The notes under the pieces were generated by a model. It did no database searches. It saw only the letters and a program-made list of their open reading frames with translations, and had not been told where the DNA came from. A DNA stretch of 64,000 nt, taken from assembly GCF_026891935.1 (NCBI RefSeq), contig NZ_JAPTGC010000008.1, positions 1 through 64,000 on the forward strand, in the 5' to 3' direction. Shown here in pieces: positions 25,553 to 35,000 of this stretch. The stretch's first letter is position 1; every line of letters starts with the position of its first letter. The translations under genes were made by a program, and so were the position numbers. The stretch is from Methanocorpusculum vombati (GTDB lineage Archaea > Halobacteriota > Methanomicrobia > Methanomicrobiales > Methanocorpusculaceae).

Positions 25553-27130
25553 ATGCCCGAAACAAGGGTTCTTGGCATTGAAGGGACAGCATGGAACTTC
25601 AGTGCCGCTGTTTTTGATGAGGATCTGGTTTGTCTTCACTCCTCACCATATGTGCCTCCGCACGGAGGCATTCATCCGCGCGAGGCAGCCCAGCACCATG
25701 CAGCGGTTGCTGCAGAGGTGATTGGAAAGGTTCTTGCCGAAGCCGGCGATGACATTGACGGTGTAGCGTTTTCAATAGGCCCCGGCCTTGGCCCTTCGCT
25801 CCGGACGGTTGCGACCGCAGCGCGGTCACTTGCCCTGAAGTACGGTGTGCCGTTAATCGGGGTGAATCACTGTGTGGCCCATGTGGAGATCGGCCGCTGG
25901 TACACGAAGTTTGCCGACCCGATCGTACTGTATGCGTCGGGCGCAAACACGCAGGTGCTCGGTTTCCTGAACGGCAGGTACCGCATCTTCGGTGAGACAC
26001 TGGATATTGGTCTTGGCAATGCGCTGGACAAGTTCGCCCGCAGTCATGATCTCCCGCATCCGGGAGGGCCGATCATCGAGGAGATGGCAAAGAAAGGATC
26101 CTACATTCCTCTTCCCTACACGGTGAAGGGAATGGACCTTGCCTTCTCCGGTCTGATGAGTGCGGCAAAGGATGCAACCGCGCGCGGGGAGTCGATGGAG
26201 GATGTCTGCTGCAGCTTTCAGGAAACGGCGTTTGCGATGTGTGTCGAGGTGACGGAACGTGCACTTGCCCACACCGGTAAGGATGAGGTGATTCTGGTCG
26301 GCGGTGTTGGTGCAAACAGCCGCTTACAGGAGATGCTGCGGATCATGTGCGAGGAGCGCGGCGCGAAGTTCATGGCACCGCCCCGTGTGTACATGGGAGA
26401 CAATGGTGCGATGATCGCCTACACCGGCAAAGTGATGCTGGAAGCGGGGTCAACGATTCCAATCGAGGAGTCGTTTGTAAATCCGGGTTACCGGTCCGAT
26501 CAGGTGGAGGTGACCTGGCGGAGCGATGCCGGGAAACTGTTTGCACCCGGTCAGTCGGAGATTACGGAACGCGGCGCGGAGGCTGCGGTGGATCTTACCG
26601 GCGCGGACGCGGTGAAAACACGGCTGTCAAAAGGATACCGAGTACCCGCGCTGGATACGCATCTCATTACGGAGCGCACGCGCGCAGAGGCGCGGTGCAT
26701 TGCAGCCGCGCGGCGCGGCGGTGTGCCGGTACCGGTGATCCGCGATGTTACCGGAAACGCGATTGTGATGGAGAAGCTGGACGGTGATGTGCTGAAATAC
26801 ATCATCAGTGACGAATACGCATATGCAGCAGGCGTGTCCGTTGGAAAACTGCACGGGGCAGGCATTGTGCACGGCGATCTGACCACTTCAAACATGATCT
26901 GGAAGGGCGGGCGCGTGTATCTGCTGGACTTTGGTCTTGCGCAGATGTCGGATGAGATCGAGCCGCGCGGTGTGGATCTGCATGTCCTGTTCCAGACGCT
27001 GGAAAGTACGACCTCAGCACCTGTGGAATTGAAACAGGCGTTCTGTGACGGATACCGGTCGGTATTCTCCGGCGCGGACGCGGTGATCGAACGTGAACAG
27101 GAGATCGAACTGCGGGGGAGATATCTGTGA
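25553..27130 (+). CDS. Kae1-Bud32 fusion, tRNA t6A synthesis
   Basis: A 525-residue fused protein. Residues about 1-325 are Kae1 (ASKHA fold): GIEGTAWNFSA, the metal histidines in NHCVAHVEIGRW, GANTQV and VGGVGANSRLQEML. Residues about 345-525 are the Bud32 kinase: catalytic GDLTTSNM and DFGLAQ. Together with Pcc1 and Cgi121 it makes threonylcarbamoyl-adenosine 37 in ANN-decoding tRNAs. The fusion is common in euryarchaea. Its stop overlaps the GTG of the next gene by 4 bp. Confidence 0.95.
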   Translation: MPETRVLGIEGTAWNFSAAVFDEDLVCLHSSPYVPPHGGIHPREAAQHHAAVAAEVIGKVLAEAGDDIDGVAFSIGPGLGPSLRTVATAARSLALKYGVPLIGVNHCVAHVEIGRWYTKFADPIVLYASGANTQVLGFLNGRYRIFGETLDIGLGNALDKFARSHDLPHPGGPIIEEMAKKGSYIPLPYTVKGMDLAFSGLMSAAKDATARGESMEDVCCSFQETAFAMCVEVTERALAHTGKDEVILVGGVGANSRLQEMLRIMCEERGAKFMAPPRVYMGDNGAMIAYTGKVMLEAGSTIPIEESFVNPGYRSDQVEVTWRSDAGKLFAPGQSEITERGAEAAVDLTGADAVKTRLSKGYRVPALDTHLITERTRAEARCIAAARRGGVPVPVIRDVTGNAIVMEKLDGDVLKYIISDEYAYAAGVSVGKLHGAGIVHGDLTTSNMIWKGGRVYLLDFGLAQMSDEIEPRGVDLHVLFQTLESTTSAPVELKQAFCDGYRSVFSGADAVIEREQEIELRGRYL

Positions 27131-27669
27131 TCACGGTTGTTACCGGCAACAAAAACAAGGCCGCGGAAGTTGCTGCGTTCTTCTCCGGCATTACCGAAGT
27201 GACGCATGTTGCTTTCGACTGTATTGAACCGCAGGCAGACTCTGTGGAAGAGATTGCCCGCGCCAAGGCTGAACAGGCATATGCGGCGCTTGGTGTCCCG
27301 TTAATCGTGGATGATACCGGACTGTTCATCGATGCACTGTCCGGGTTTCCCGGACCGTTTGCCGCATACGTGCAGGACACCATCGGCAACGCTGGTGTGC
27401 TCCGGCTCATGGACGGCAGAGAGATGCGAAGCGCACACTTTGCAACCGCGGTCGCCTATGCGGATGCAAACGGCATCCGGGTATTTTCCGGCCGGGTTGA
27501 TGGGATGATTACAACCGCAGAACGCGGAACGGAAGGCTTCGGCTACGATCCTATCTTTGCCGTAGGCGCAAAGACACTTGCCGAGATGTCGATGACGGAG
27601 AAGAACAATCTTTCACACCGGGCGCGTGCACTTGCAGCGTTCCGGGACTGGTATGTTGTGTCCGTGTGA
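27127..27669 (+). CDS. rdgB: XTP/dITP diphosphatase (RdgB/HAM1)
   Basis: A 180-residue Ham1-type pyrophosphatase that removes non-canonical purine nucleotides. Family motifs: [40 protein letters not shown] and the C-terminal SHRARAL. It starts at GTG 27127 inside the preceding stop (GTGA overlap), a translational-coupling start. Confidence 0.94.
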   Translation: MITVVTGNKNKAAEVAAFFSGITEVTHVAFDCIEPQADSVEEIARAKAEQAYAALGVPLIVDDTGLFIDALSGFPGPFAAYVQDTIGNAGVLRLMDGREMRSAHFATAVAYADANGIRVFSGRVDGMITTAERGTEGFGYDPIFAVGAKTLAEMSMTEKNNLSHRARALAAFRDWYVVSV

Positions 27670-27731
27670 GCGTAATTGTTAATATCATTCAGCACCCACA
27701 CTATAGAACTCAATATAGGGGTTATTCATAC

Positions 27732-27875
27732 ATGAGATTCCCAGAAGCAGAGGCAAGACTTCTTAATGTGAAAGTTTGCATGAAATGCAACGCACGTAAC
27801 GCTATCCGCGCAACCACCTGCCGCAAGTGCGGCTCCACTTCGCTCCGCCCGAAGAACAAGGAACGGAAAGCATAA
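27732..27875 (+). CDS. rpl40e: 50S ribosomal protein L40e
   Basis: A 47-residue zinc protein, CMKCNARN with [12 protein letters not shown], and a basic tail. Size is normal for archaeal L40e. The ATG at 27732 is 62 bp after the XTPase gene; the region between is AT-rich and includes CTATAGAAC and CAATATAGG that may be a promoter. Confidence 0.93.
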   Translation: MRFPEAEARLLNVKVCMKCNARNAIRATTCRKCGSTSLRPKNKERKA

Positions 27876-27896
27876 GCGATTCAGTGTGTCCGTGCG

Positions 27897-27952
27897 GCCT
27901 CGTGTAGAACGAGGCGCAGCATACTCGCACCGATTATTTTTTTCTTTTTCAA
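27897..27952 (+). terminator. hairpin and T-run after rpl40e
   Basis: GCCTCGT (27897-27903) pairs with ACGAGGC (27909-27915), followed from about 27934 by two T-rich stretches. It separates the convergent rpl40e and DUF1917 genes. Confidence 0.6.
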
Positions 27953-27957
27953 AAAAG

Positions 27958-28632
27958 TTAGACTGAGTAGTACGTCACACGTTTTCCCTTTTCGCGGTAC
28001 TCGCCCGCATAGGTGTCAAGGTTGCGTTTGTAGCCGATCCGATCCACAAATCCGAGATTTTTCAGCTCTTCACGCACGCGCATGACGTCTTCTTCATTTG
28101 CCCAGTCGGCGGTAAATACATAAATGACTTTGCGGTCGTCGCGCGAGTCCTCATTTTCCTTTGCGGTGCTCACCTTCGCACCGATGCCAAGCGTGCCGGC
28201 AACGGTGGCGTTGCGCACCTTCTGCCACGCGGCGTCCACATCCTCCGGCGCAAGAAAGATCAGCCACTTTCCCGCTTCTTCCGCCCCTGTTGCCCCTGTT
28301 TCCGCACCGGGACGACCCTGCTGAATCCAGTAGGACTTTGTGGTTTTCGTCGGAACAATTCCCTCACCTGCCGCATACAGTCCGGCAATGTCCGCAGCGG
28401 TTCCAAGCATCGCAAGAGCGGGAGCAAGCGGCGGATACTCCTCGGTGAATGCAGCGAGAAGTGTCTCGCAGCGTGCGGTCAGATCGGTGCCTGCCTCAAC
28501 TTCGCGGTACAGGCAGGTCTCCTCCTTTTCCAGCTGCTGTTCCATGAAAATGGTGAACATCCCAAACGCCAGATCGGTCAGCTCCTCTGTCATGATCTCT
28601 TCCCCGGACTCGGTGATGCAGTCGTCAGACAT
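27958..28632 (-). CDS. DUF1917 / Bles03-like protein
   Basis: A 224-residue protein. After a helical acidic N-terminal part comes the DUF1917 core: TKSYWIQQGRPG, GKWLIFLAPEDVD, TLGIGAKVSTAKEN, VIYVFTADWANEEDV and the C-terminal YKRNLDTYAGEY. Family members are sometimes called putative phosphothreonine lyase or Bles03 and have an eIF4E-like fold; the biochemical role is not established. The start at 28632 is chosen over a longer frame to 28707 because the extension is a basic, low-quality segment. Confidence 0.82.
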   Translation of the reverse strand: MSDDCITESGEEIMTEELTDLAFGMFTIFMEQQLEKEETCLYREVEAGTDLTARCETLLAAFTEEYPPLAPALAMLGTAADIAGLYAAGEGIVPTKTTKSYWIQQGRPGAETGATGAEEAGKWLIFLAPEDVDAAWQKVRNATVAGTLGIGAKVSTAKENEDSRDDRKVIYVFTADWANEEDVMRVREELKNLGFVDRIGYKRNLDTYAGEYREKGKRVTYYSV

Positions 28633-28696
28633 ATGTACCAAGAATATTGTCTGAGAAAGATGTTTAGGTTTCTTGTTGCGGCGGGGGGTGAACCTC

Positions 28697-28855
28697 TTAC
28701 GCTTCAATCACCCCGTTTGCGTCAATTCGTGCGGCTGTACGTTCCAGGCGCAAAATAATGCTGCTCAGGATGCTGGAACAGACCTGCGTATCAGAAATTT
28801 CCACTTCCGCATCCGGAAAAATTACTCCGTGACTGCGGCAGTGATCCGTCCTCAT
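28697..28855 (-). CDS. 52-residue hypothetical protein
   Basis: A short minus-strand frame in a 390-bp gap. The protein has an amphipathic helix (SSILSSIILRLERTAARID) and a His/Cys pair near the start (DHCRSHG), with an acidic middle (FPDAEVEISD). The absence of any SD and the small size make it uncertain. On the opposite strand at 28864-28932 there is a 22-codon GTG frame reading into a very helix-like sequence (EEIRKLVREILREEI), which is the other candidate in this gap. They overlap only at their ends. No family recognised. Confidence 0.35.
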   Translation of the reverse strand: MRTDHCRSHGVIFPDAEVEISDTQVCSSILSSIILRLERTAARIDANGVIEA

Positions 28856-29021
28856 CACGTATTGTGAATGCGGAGGAGATACGAAAACTTGTCCGGGAGA
28901 TCCTCAGAGAGGAGATCGATAAAATCCGCTAGCTCCGGGTAATGCAGTCCCGATACACCTAAGAATATCCACCTCCGGGACACGAAACATATTATCTCGC
29001 GCGTATACATTAATATCTACA

Positions 29022-29942
29022 ATGATATGGAAGCGTGACTTTGGCCTTCTCGCCCGCCAGATGGTGGCGTGGCTGATTATGGGTCTCATCTACGTCGTAC
29101 TCTTCTCGGTGATCGCATGGTGGCTGGCAGGCACCGGTATGTTTGGTTCCTCTTACCTCTACCTGATCATCGGAATGGCAGCGGTAATGGCGCTGATCCA
29201 GTACTTCCTTTCGGACAAACTGGTGCTGATGTCAACCAGGGCAAAGGTTGTATCGGAAGACGAAGAGCCGAAGCTGTATGCAATGGTGAAAAAACTCGCC
29301 GATGAGGCGGATCTGCCGATGCCGCGGGTGGCAATCATGCCGTCTGCGGTACCGAACGCATTTGCGACCGGCAGAAGCCCGAAACATGCGGTTGTGGCAG
29401 TGACTCAGGCAATCCGGGGCATCCTCACCGATGAGGAACTGGAGGCAGTTCTTGCCCACGAACTCGCGCATGTCAAGAACCGGGATATGCTGACGATGAC
29501 CATCGGCAGTTTCCTGGTTTCGATTGCGGCGATGATCATCAACAACGCCTTCATCATGGCGCTCCTCAGCAGCAACCGTGACAGCGAGAACGGCGGAGGA
29601 ATTATTGTCTTCATCGTTGCCATGGTCGTGGTCGTCATCGTGTATATCGTGGGAACGCTTGTCACAATGGCAATCTCCCGGTACCGGGAGTTTGCGGCAG
29701 ACCGCGGCAGTGCCTACATCACCCGCGACCCGGATGCACTGATCCGTGCGCTGAAGAAGATCTCCGGCAGAATGGATACGGTACCTCCGGATAAGAAACG
29801 TGAGGTCTCCGCCAACAATGCATTCTTCATCATCCCCGCAATATCCGGTGAGTCGGTGATGGAGCTGATCTCCACGCACCCGACCCTTGAGAAGCGTATC
29901 GCAAACCTGGAGAAGGTCAAGCAGGAGATGCAGGGATACTAA
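29022..29942 (+). CDS. htpX: HtpX-like membrane zinc protease
   Basis: A 306-residue M48 peptidase. Membrane segments at about residues 12-35, 44-60, 165-185 and 200-225; the zinc motif HELAH is at 146-150, with the third ligand in YREFAADRGSAYI. It degrades misfolded membrane proteins. The two central membrane segments following the HELAH site and the charged cytoplasmic domain are complete, so the gene appears intact. Confidence 0.93.
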   Translation: MIWKRDFGLLARQMVAWLIMGLIYVVLFSVIAWWLAGTGMFGSSYLYLIIGMAAVMALIQYFLSDKLVLMSTRAKVVSEDEEPKLYAMVKKLADEADLPMPRVAIMPSAVPNAFATGRSPKHAVVAVTQAIRGILTDEELEAVLAHELAHVKNRDMLTMTIGSFLVSIAAMIINNAFIMALLSSNRDSENGGGIIVFIVAMVVVVIVYIVGTLVTMAISRYREFAADRGSAYITRDPDALIRALKKISGRMDTVPPDKKREVSANNAFFIIPAISGESVMELISTHPTLEKRIANLEKVKQEMQGY

Positions 29943-30013
29943 TCCCTCCTTCTCTTGTTCTGAGAAATCCGGCAGATTTAATTACTTCAAAACGAAACAT
30001 ATGTGACGCAAAA

Positions 30014-30084
30014 GCACTGATGGTCTAGAGGTATGACTTTGGCCTTCCAAGCCAATAGCCCGGGTTCGAATCCCGGTCGGTGCA
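30014..30084 (+). tRNA. tRNA-Gly (UCC)
   Basis: Acceptor GCACTGA/TCGGTGC with discriminator A, anticodon stem TTGGC/GCCAA around loop CTTCCAA (anticodon TCC), and T-arm CCGGGTTCGAATCCCGG. CCA not encoded. Only 24 bp before tRNA-Val, so the two are probably one transcript. Confidence 0.93.
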
Positions 30085-30108
30085 CTCCCTTTTTGTGGGT
30101 ATTTTCTT

Positions 30109-30180
30109 GGATTCGTGGTCTAGTGGTATGACGTCGCCTTCACACGGCGAAGGTCAGGAGTTCGAATCTCCTCGGATCCA
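30109..30180 (+). tRNA. tRNA-Val (CAC)
   Basis: Acceptor GGATTCG/CGGATCC with discriminator A, anticodon stem TCGCC/GGCGA around TTCACAC (anticodon CAC), T-arm AGGAGTTCGAATCTCCT. The LysR reading frame on the other strand runs through it to 30120. tRNA 3' ends are common integration sites, relevant to the acquired look of 30.2-35.8 kb. Confidence 0.93.
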
Positions 30181-31082
30181 TTCGTTTTTCTGTCGGATTC
30201 AAAATTCGAAGAGACATTTCTGTATGTGAGGTACTCTAGGAATCGTTTGACCGCAAGGGATGCCGTTTTGGTGTCCCGCAGAGCAATGCCGATGTCGCGG
30301 TATGCAGGGACGTCCAACTCTTTTACCACAATGGTGTAGGGAATGCGTTTGAGGATCAACTCTGGCAGGATGCTGATGCCAAGCCCGCTTTCAACCATCG
30401 ACATGATCGCGTAGTCATCCCAGGTGGTGAAATGTACTTTTGGCGTCAGATGATTTCTTTCAAAAATTTCTGATACTTCCGCCTTTGCTCCTTTTTCCAG
30501 AAGCATAAACGGATCGTCACAGAGTGCCTGAACCGGAAACCGGTCACAATCGGCAAACCGGTGATCTTTTGGCAGAATCACCCGCAGCTGATCCCGTTCG
30601 AGAAAGATCGTCTCCAGTTCTGGATGGGTGGGGAGACGAAGGAAACCACAGTCCACGCGTCCTTCCAAAATCCACCGCTCAATTTCCGTGTAGTCACCAA
30701 GCAGCAGTTCATAGTCGATGTTTGGATAATCTTTCTGGAACTCTTTGATGATGTTCGGCAGCCAGTGGGTTGCAACACTGGAAAAAGTTCCGATTCGGAT
30801 GAGTCCGGTTTCCAACCCGTTCAGTTCGTCCACCTGCATCTGAAGTTTCTGATACTCTTCGCAGACCCGTTTTGCATGCGGCAGAAGTCTGAGTCCCTCA
30901 GAGGTGAGCCGTATTCCCGCACGGCTTCGTTCTAGAAGGGATACTTTCCATTCGGTTTCAAGGTCATGGATCATTCTGCTGATTCCTGACTGGGAACAGC
31001 CGAGTGTTTCGGCAGCTTTCGTGAAACTGCCCTGCTCAACTGTTTTGATGAATGCCTTATATTTTTGAATGTTCGTATCCAT
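30120..31082 (-). CDS. LysR-family transcriptional regulator
   Basis: A 320-codon frame: an N-terminal LysR winged helix (KAFIKTVEQGSFTKAAETLG, then SQSGISRMIHDLE) and the periplasmic-binding-like effector domain. The last ~22 codons are antisense to tRNA-Val (peptide SEEIRTPDLRRVKATSYH), so the authentic gene probably ended near residue 298 and the original stop was lost at the tRNA junction. LysR regulators are mostly bacterial and less common in methanogens. It is divergent from an EamA transporter gene 99 bp away, the usual arrangement when the regulator controls its neighbour. Confidence 0.87.
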   Translation of the reverse strand: MDTNIQKYKAFIKTVEQGSFTKAAETLGCSQSGISRMIHDLETEWKVSLLERSRAGIRLTSEGLRLLPHAKRVCEEYQKLQMQVDELNGLETGLIRIGTFSSVATHWLPNIIKEFQKDYPNIDYELLLGDYTEIERWILEGRVDCGFLRLPTHPELETIFLERDQLRVILPKDHRFADCDRFPVQALCDDPFMLLEKGAKAEVSEIFERNHLTPKVHFTTWDDYAIMSMVESGLGISILPELILKRIPYTIVVKELDVPAYRDIGIALRDTKTASLAVKRFLEYLTYRNVSSNFESDRKTNGSEEIRTPDLRRVKATSYH

Positions 31083-31181
31083 GCGGTTTTCGCCACCGAT
31101 ACATCCGTATTTGTAATCAAAAAGTAATAAAACATTTGATTTTGTAATTATTAAATAGCCAGAAAGAAATATGAGTAAGGG

Positions 31182-32087
31182 ATGAAGAGAGCTTACGCGG
31201 CATATGTCGTTTCCCTGATCCTGTTCGGCTTAAACGGAGTTGTAGCGAGTTACATCTCTCTTCCAAGCGATGAGATTGTATTCCTGCGAACGTGCATAGG
31301 CAGTGTTGTACTGCTTGCGGTGTTTCTTCTTCTGCGGGAAAAATTTACGTTTCTTCAGTATCAGCGGGATTTTATCTATGTTGCCGTGTCCGGTATTGCG
31401 ATGGGGGCAAGCTGGATATTTTTGTATGAAGCGTATCAGCTGATCGGGGTGAGTCTCTCTTCACTTGCGTACTATTGCGGTCCGGTAATTGTCATGCTGT
31501 TTGCGCCGGTATTGTTCCGCGAAAAACTGACTTGGGCAGGTATTGGAAGTTTTACGATTGTGCTGTTTGGAACATTCTTTGTGAACGGAGATATTCTTCT
31601 GACGGGAGATAACGGATGGGGACTATTCTGCGGGGGAATGTCGGCGGTGATGCATGCAGCGATGGTTATCTGTACGAAGAAAGTCAAACAGATCGGCGGG
31701 CTGGAAAATTCCGTCTGGCAGTTGATCTTTAGTTTTCTCTCAGTGGTGGTGTTTATGGGGTGTATGGGCTCCGGTTTTTCGTTTGAGATCGCAGCGGAGG
31801 ACTGGGTGCCGATTCTGATCCTTGGTGTGTTCAATACCGGCATCTGCTGTTATCTGTATTTTTCTTCGCTTGGGCATCTGCCGATTCAGACCGTTTCCAT
31901 TTGCGGGTATCTTGAACCATTGTCAGCGGTGGTATTCTCGGTTCTGTTGCTTGGAGAGGTACTGCTGCCTATCCAGCTGTTAGGCGCGGCATTGATACTT
32001 GGGGGCGCTCTCGCAGGAGAGATGTATGCATACAAAAAAGAGATCCGGTCTGAATTGGCAAATACAAAAAAGAAGAATGTCGGATGA
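31182..32087 (+). CDS. EamA/DMT-family transporter
   Basis: A 301-residue protein with ten predicted membrane helices, two EamA repeats (first: residues about 1-135, second about 150-285) and the family phrases AYYCGPVIVMLFAPVLF and FNTGICCYLYFSSLGHL. These are drug/metabolite exporters or amino-acid carriers; the substrate is unknown. It probably forms a unit with the divergent LysR gene. Codon use with many T/G endings and modest GC looks unlike the neighbouring genes, suggesting a later acquisition. Confidence 0.87.
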   Translation: MKRAYAAYVVSLILFGLNGVVASYISLPSDEIVFLRTCIGSVVLLAVFLLLREKFTFLQYQRDFIYVAVSGIAMGASWIFLYEAYQLIGVSLSSLAYYCGPVIVMLFAPVLFREKLTWAGIGSFTIVLFGTFFVNGDILLTGDNGWGLFCGGMSAVMHAAMVICTKKVKQIGGLENSVWQLIFSFLSVVVFMGCMGSGFSFEIAAEDWVPILILGVFNTGICCYLYFSSLGHLPIQTVSICGYLEPLSAVVFSVLLLGEVLLPIQLLGAALILGGALAGEMYAYKKEIRSELANTKKKNVG

Positions 32088-32091
32088 TCCT

Positions 32092-35000
32092 TCACTGATA
32101 ATATCTGACCAGCGACTCAAAGAGCTGCATCATGAACCGGTCGGGCACGTTTTTGTACAGCCCCTCTCCCACCCGTTCGGTGTGTCCCATCTTGCCGAGC
32201 ACTCTGCCGTCCGGTGAGGTGATTGCCTCAACTGCCATCACCGAGTTGTTCGGGTTGAAGTGAATGTCGGATGTGGGATTGTCCGCGAGATCGACATACT
32301 GGGTTGCCACCTGACCGTTCGCGATCAGACTCCGGAGCGTTTCTTCATCGGCAAGGAACCTGCCTTCACCGTGGGAGATCGGAACGGCGAACACATCATC
32401 CACATCCACGCAGGCAAACCACGGTGACTTCACCGACGCAACACGCGTGCGCACAATCCGCGACTGGTGGCGGCCGATGGTGTTGAAGGTAAGCGTCGGG
32501 GAGTGTTCATCCACATCCACTATCTCGCCGTACGGCACCAGACCCAGCTTAATCAGAGCCTGGAACCCGTTGCAGATACCGCACATCAGACCGTCGCGGT
32601 TCTTCAGAAGATCATGCACCGCGTCTTTGATCTTCGCGTTGCGGAAGAACGCGGTGATGAACTTGCCCGACCCGTCCGGCTCATCGCCTCCGGAGAATCC
32701 GCCGGGAATGAAGATGGCATGGGACCGGCGGATGGCTTCTGCCACGCGGTTCACGGACTCTGCGGTGTCGGCTGCGGTCATGTTGTTGATGATAATGATC
32801 TCAGGAACCGCACCGGCGCGGGCAACCGCTTTGGCACTGTCGTACTCGCAGTTTGTTCCGGGGAATACCGGAATGAGAACACGGGGATGAGCAGCCCGGA
32901 CACGGGGCCTTGCCGTGTTCCGCGCGGTATATGAGATCTTCTCAATCGCTCCTTCACCTTGGGAAATGTTGCAGGCAAACACCGGCTCAAGTTTTGCTTC
33001 ATAGATCCTTTGCAGTTCGTCAAGCGAAACGGACACGGCGCCGGAGCGGAGCTCCGGCACCGCAGTTGTTCTGCCGAGCAGAACCCCGGCGTCCGTCTCA
33101 TCGGCAAGTTCGAGGATGAACGATCCGTACCGGTAACCGAAGAGATCGTTCATCGAAACACCCGCATCATAGGTAAAGCCGATTCCGTTGCCGAGCGCCA
33201 TCTTCAGAATGCCTTCCGCAACACCTCCATAGGCAGGTGTCCAGCAGGAGAGCACCCGTCCCTCCCGCATCAGGTTCGTCACCTGCGCAAAAACCGCAAG
33301 CAGGGAATCGGTCGTCGGCAGCTCTCCCTCATACACGGGAGAGAGGAGAACCACACGGTGGTCTGGACCTTTGAACTCGTTTGAGATGATGTGGCGGATC
33401 TTCTCGGTGGTCACCGCAAACGAGATCAGCGTCGGCGGCACGTTGAGCTGTTCAAACGATCCGCTCATCGAATCCTTTCCGCCGATAGCACCGATACCCA
33501 GCCCCATCTGGGCTTTGAGTGCACCCAGGAGTGCTGCTGCGGGTTTTCCCCAGCGCTTTTGGTCGCTGCCGAGTTTTTCAAAGTACTCCTGGAAGGAGAG
33601 ATACACATCCGCAAACGCCGCACCGGTTGCAACAAGTTTAGCAACACTCTCAACCACCGCAAGATACGCCCCGTGATAGGGACTTTTCTCCAGAATCTGC
33701 GGGTTGCATCCCCATGTCATCAGGGAACAGTCATCGGTATCTCCCTTCTCCACCGAAATTTTGGTGACCATTGCCTGTACCGGCGTCTGCTGGTATTTTC
33801 CGCCGAACGGCATCAGCACCGCGCCCGCACCAATCGTTGAATCAAATCGTTCGGAAAGTCCGCGTTTGGAACAGACATTCAGATCGTCTGCAAGGTGCCG
33901 GTAGTTCTCCGCGAAGTCGCCGGCGACGTCGCGGGCGAACGGCTGCGGCACTGCCATCTCCACGTCGGTGTGTTTCTCCACTCCGTTGGATGCGAGGAAC
34001 TCACGAGAGATGTCAACAATTCTGTCGCCGTTCCAGGTCATTACCAGACGCGGCTCGGCGGTCACCTCGGCAACGATGGTCGCCTCAAGATTCTCCGCAC
34101 GGGCAAGTGCGATGAACCGCTCCGCATCGGCGGAAGCGACCACAACCGCCATACGTTCCTGTGACTCGCTGATCGCAAGCTCGGTGCCGTCCAATCCGTC
34201 GTATTTTTTGGGCACAGCGTTGAGATTGATGAAAACCCCGTCGGCAAGTTCTCCAATCGCAACCGAAACACCGCCCGCACCAAAATCATTGCAGCGCTTG
34301 ATCAGAACCGCAGCGTCGTGGCTGCGGAACAGCCGCTGGATTTTTCGCTCCTCAGGAGCATTTCCTTTCTGCACCTCGGCACCGCAGGACTCAAGGGACG
34401 CGGCAGTGTGGGACTTGGAAGAACCCGTCGCCCCGCCGCAGCCGTCACGGCCGGTTCTGCCGCCAAGAAGAATCACGACATCTCCTGCGGCAGGAACTTC
34501 GCGGCGCACATTCTTCGCGGGTGCCGCACCGATGACAGCCCCGACCTCCATCCGTTTTGCGACGTAACCGGGATGATAGAGTTCATCCACCATACCGGTT
34601 GCAAGCCCTATCTGATTGCCGTAGGAACTGTACCCTGCGGCGGCGGTCGTGACAATCTTTTTCTGCGGAAGTTTGCCGGGCAGTGTTTCACTGACCGGCG
34701 CAAGCGGGTTTCCGGCACCGGTCAGCCGCATTGCGGCATACACATACGCCCTGCCGGAAAGCGGATCACGGATTGCCCCGCCGATACAGGTTGCCGCGCC
34801 GCCGAACGGCTCAATCTCGGTCGGGTGATTGTGTGTTTCATTCTTGAACAGCAGCAGCCAGTCCTCATCCGTTCCGTTCACGCAGACCGATATCTTTACC
34901 GTACAGGCGTTGACCTCCTCGGACTCGTCGAGCTTGTCAAGTTTTCCCTGACTCCGCAAATATCTGACGGCAATCGTTCCGATGTCCATCAGGTTGACGG

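Noticed and set aside
30120-30180. C-terminal tail of LysR as a real domain
   Set aside because: It is exactly the reverse complement of tRNA-Val and yields a peptide often seen in mis-annotated antisense tRNA reading frames.
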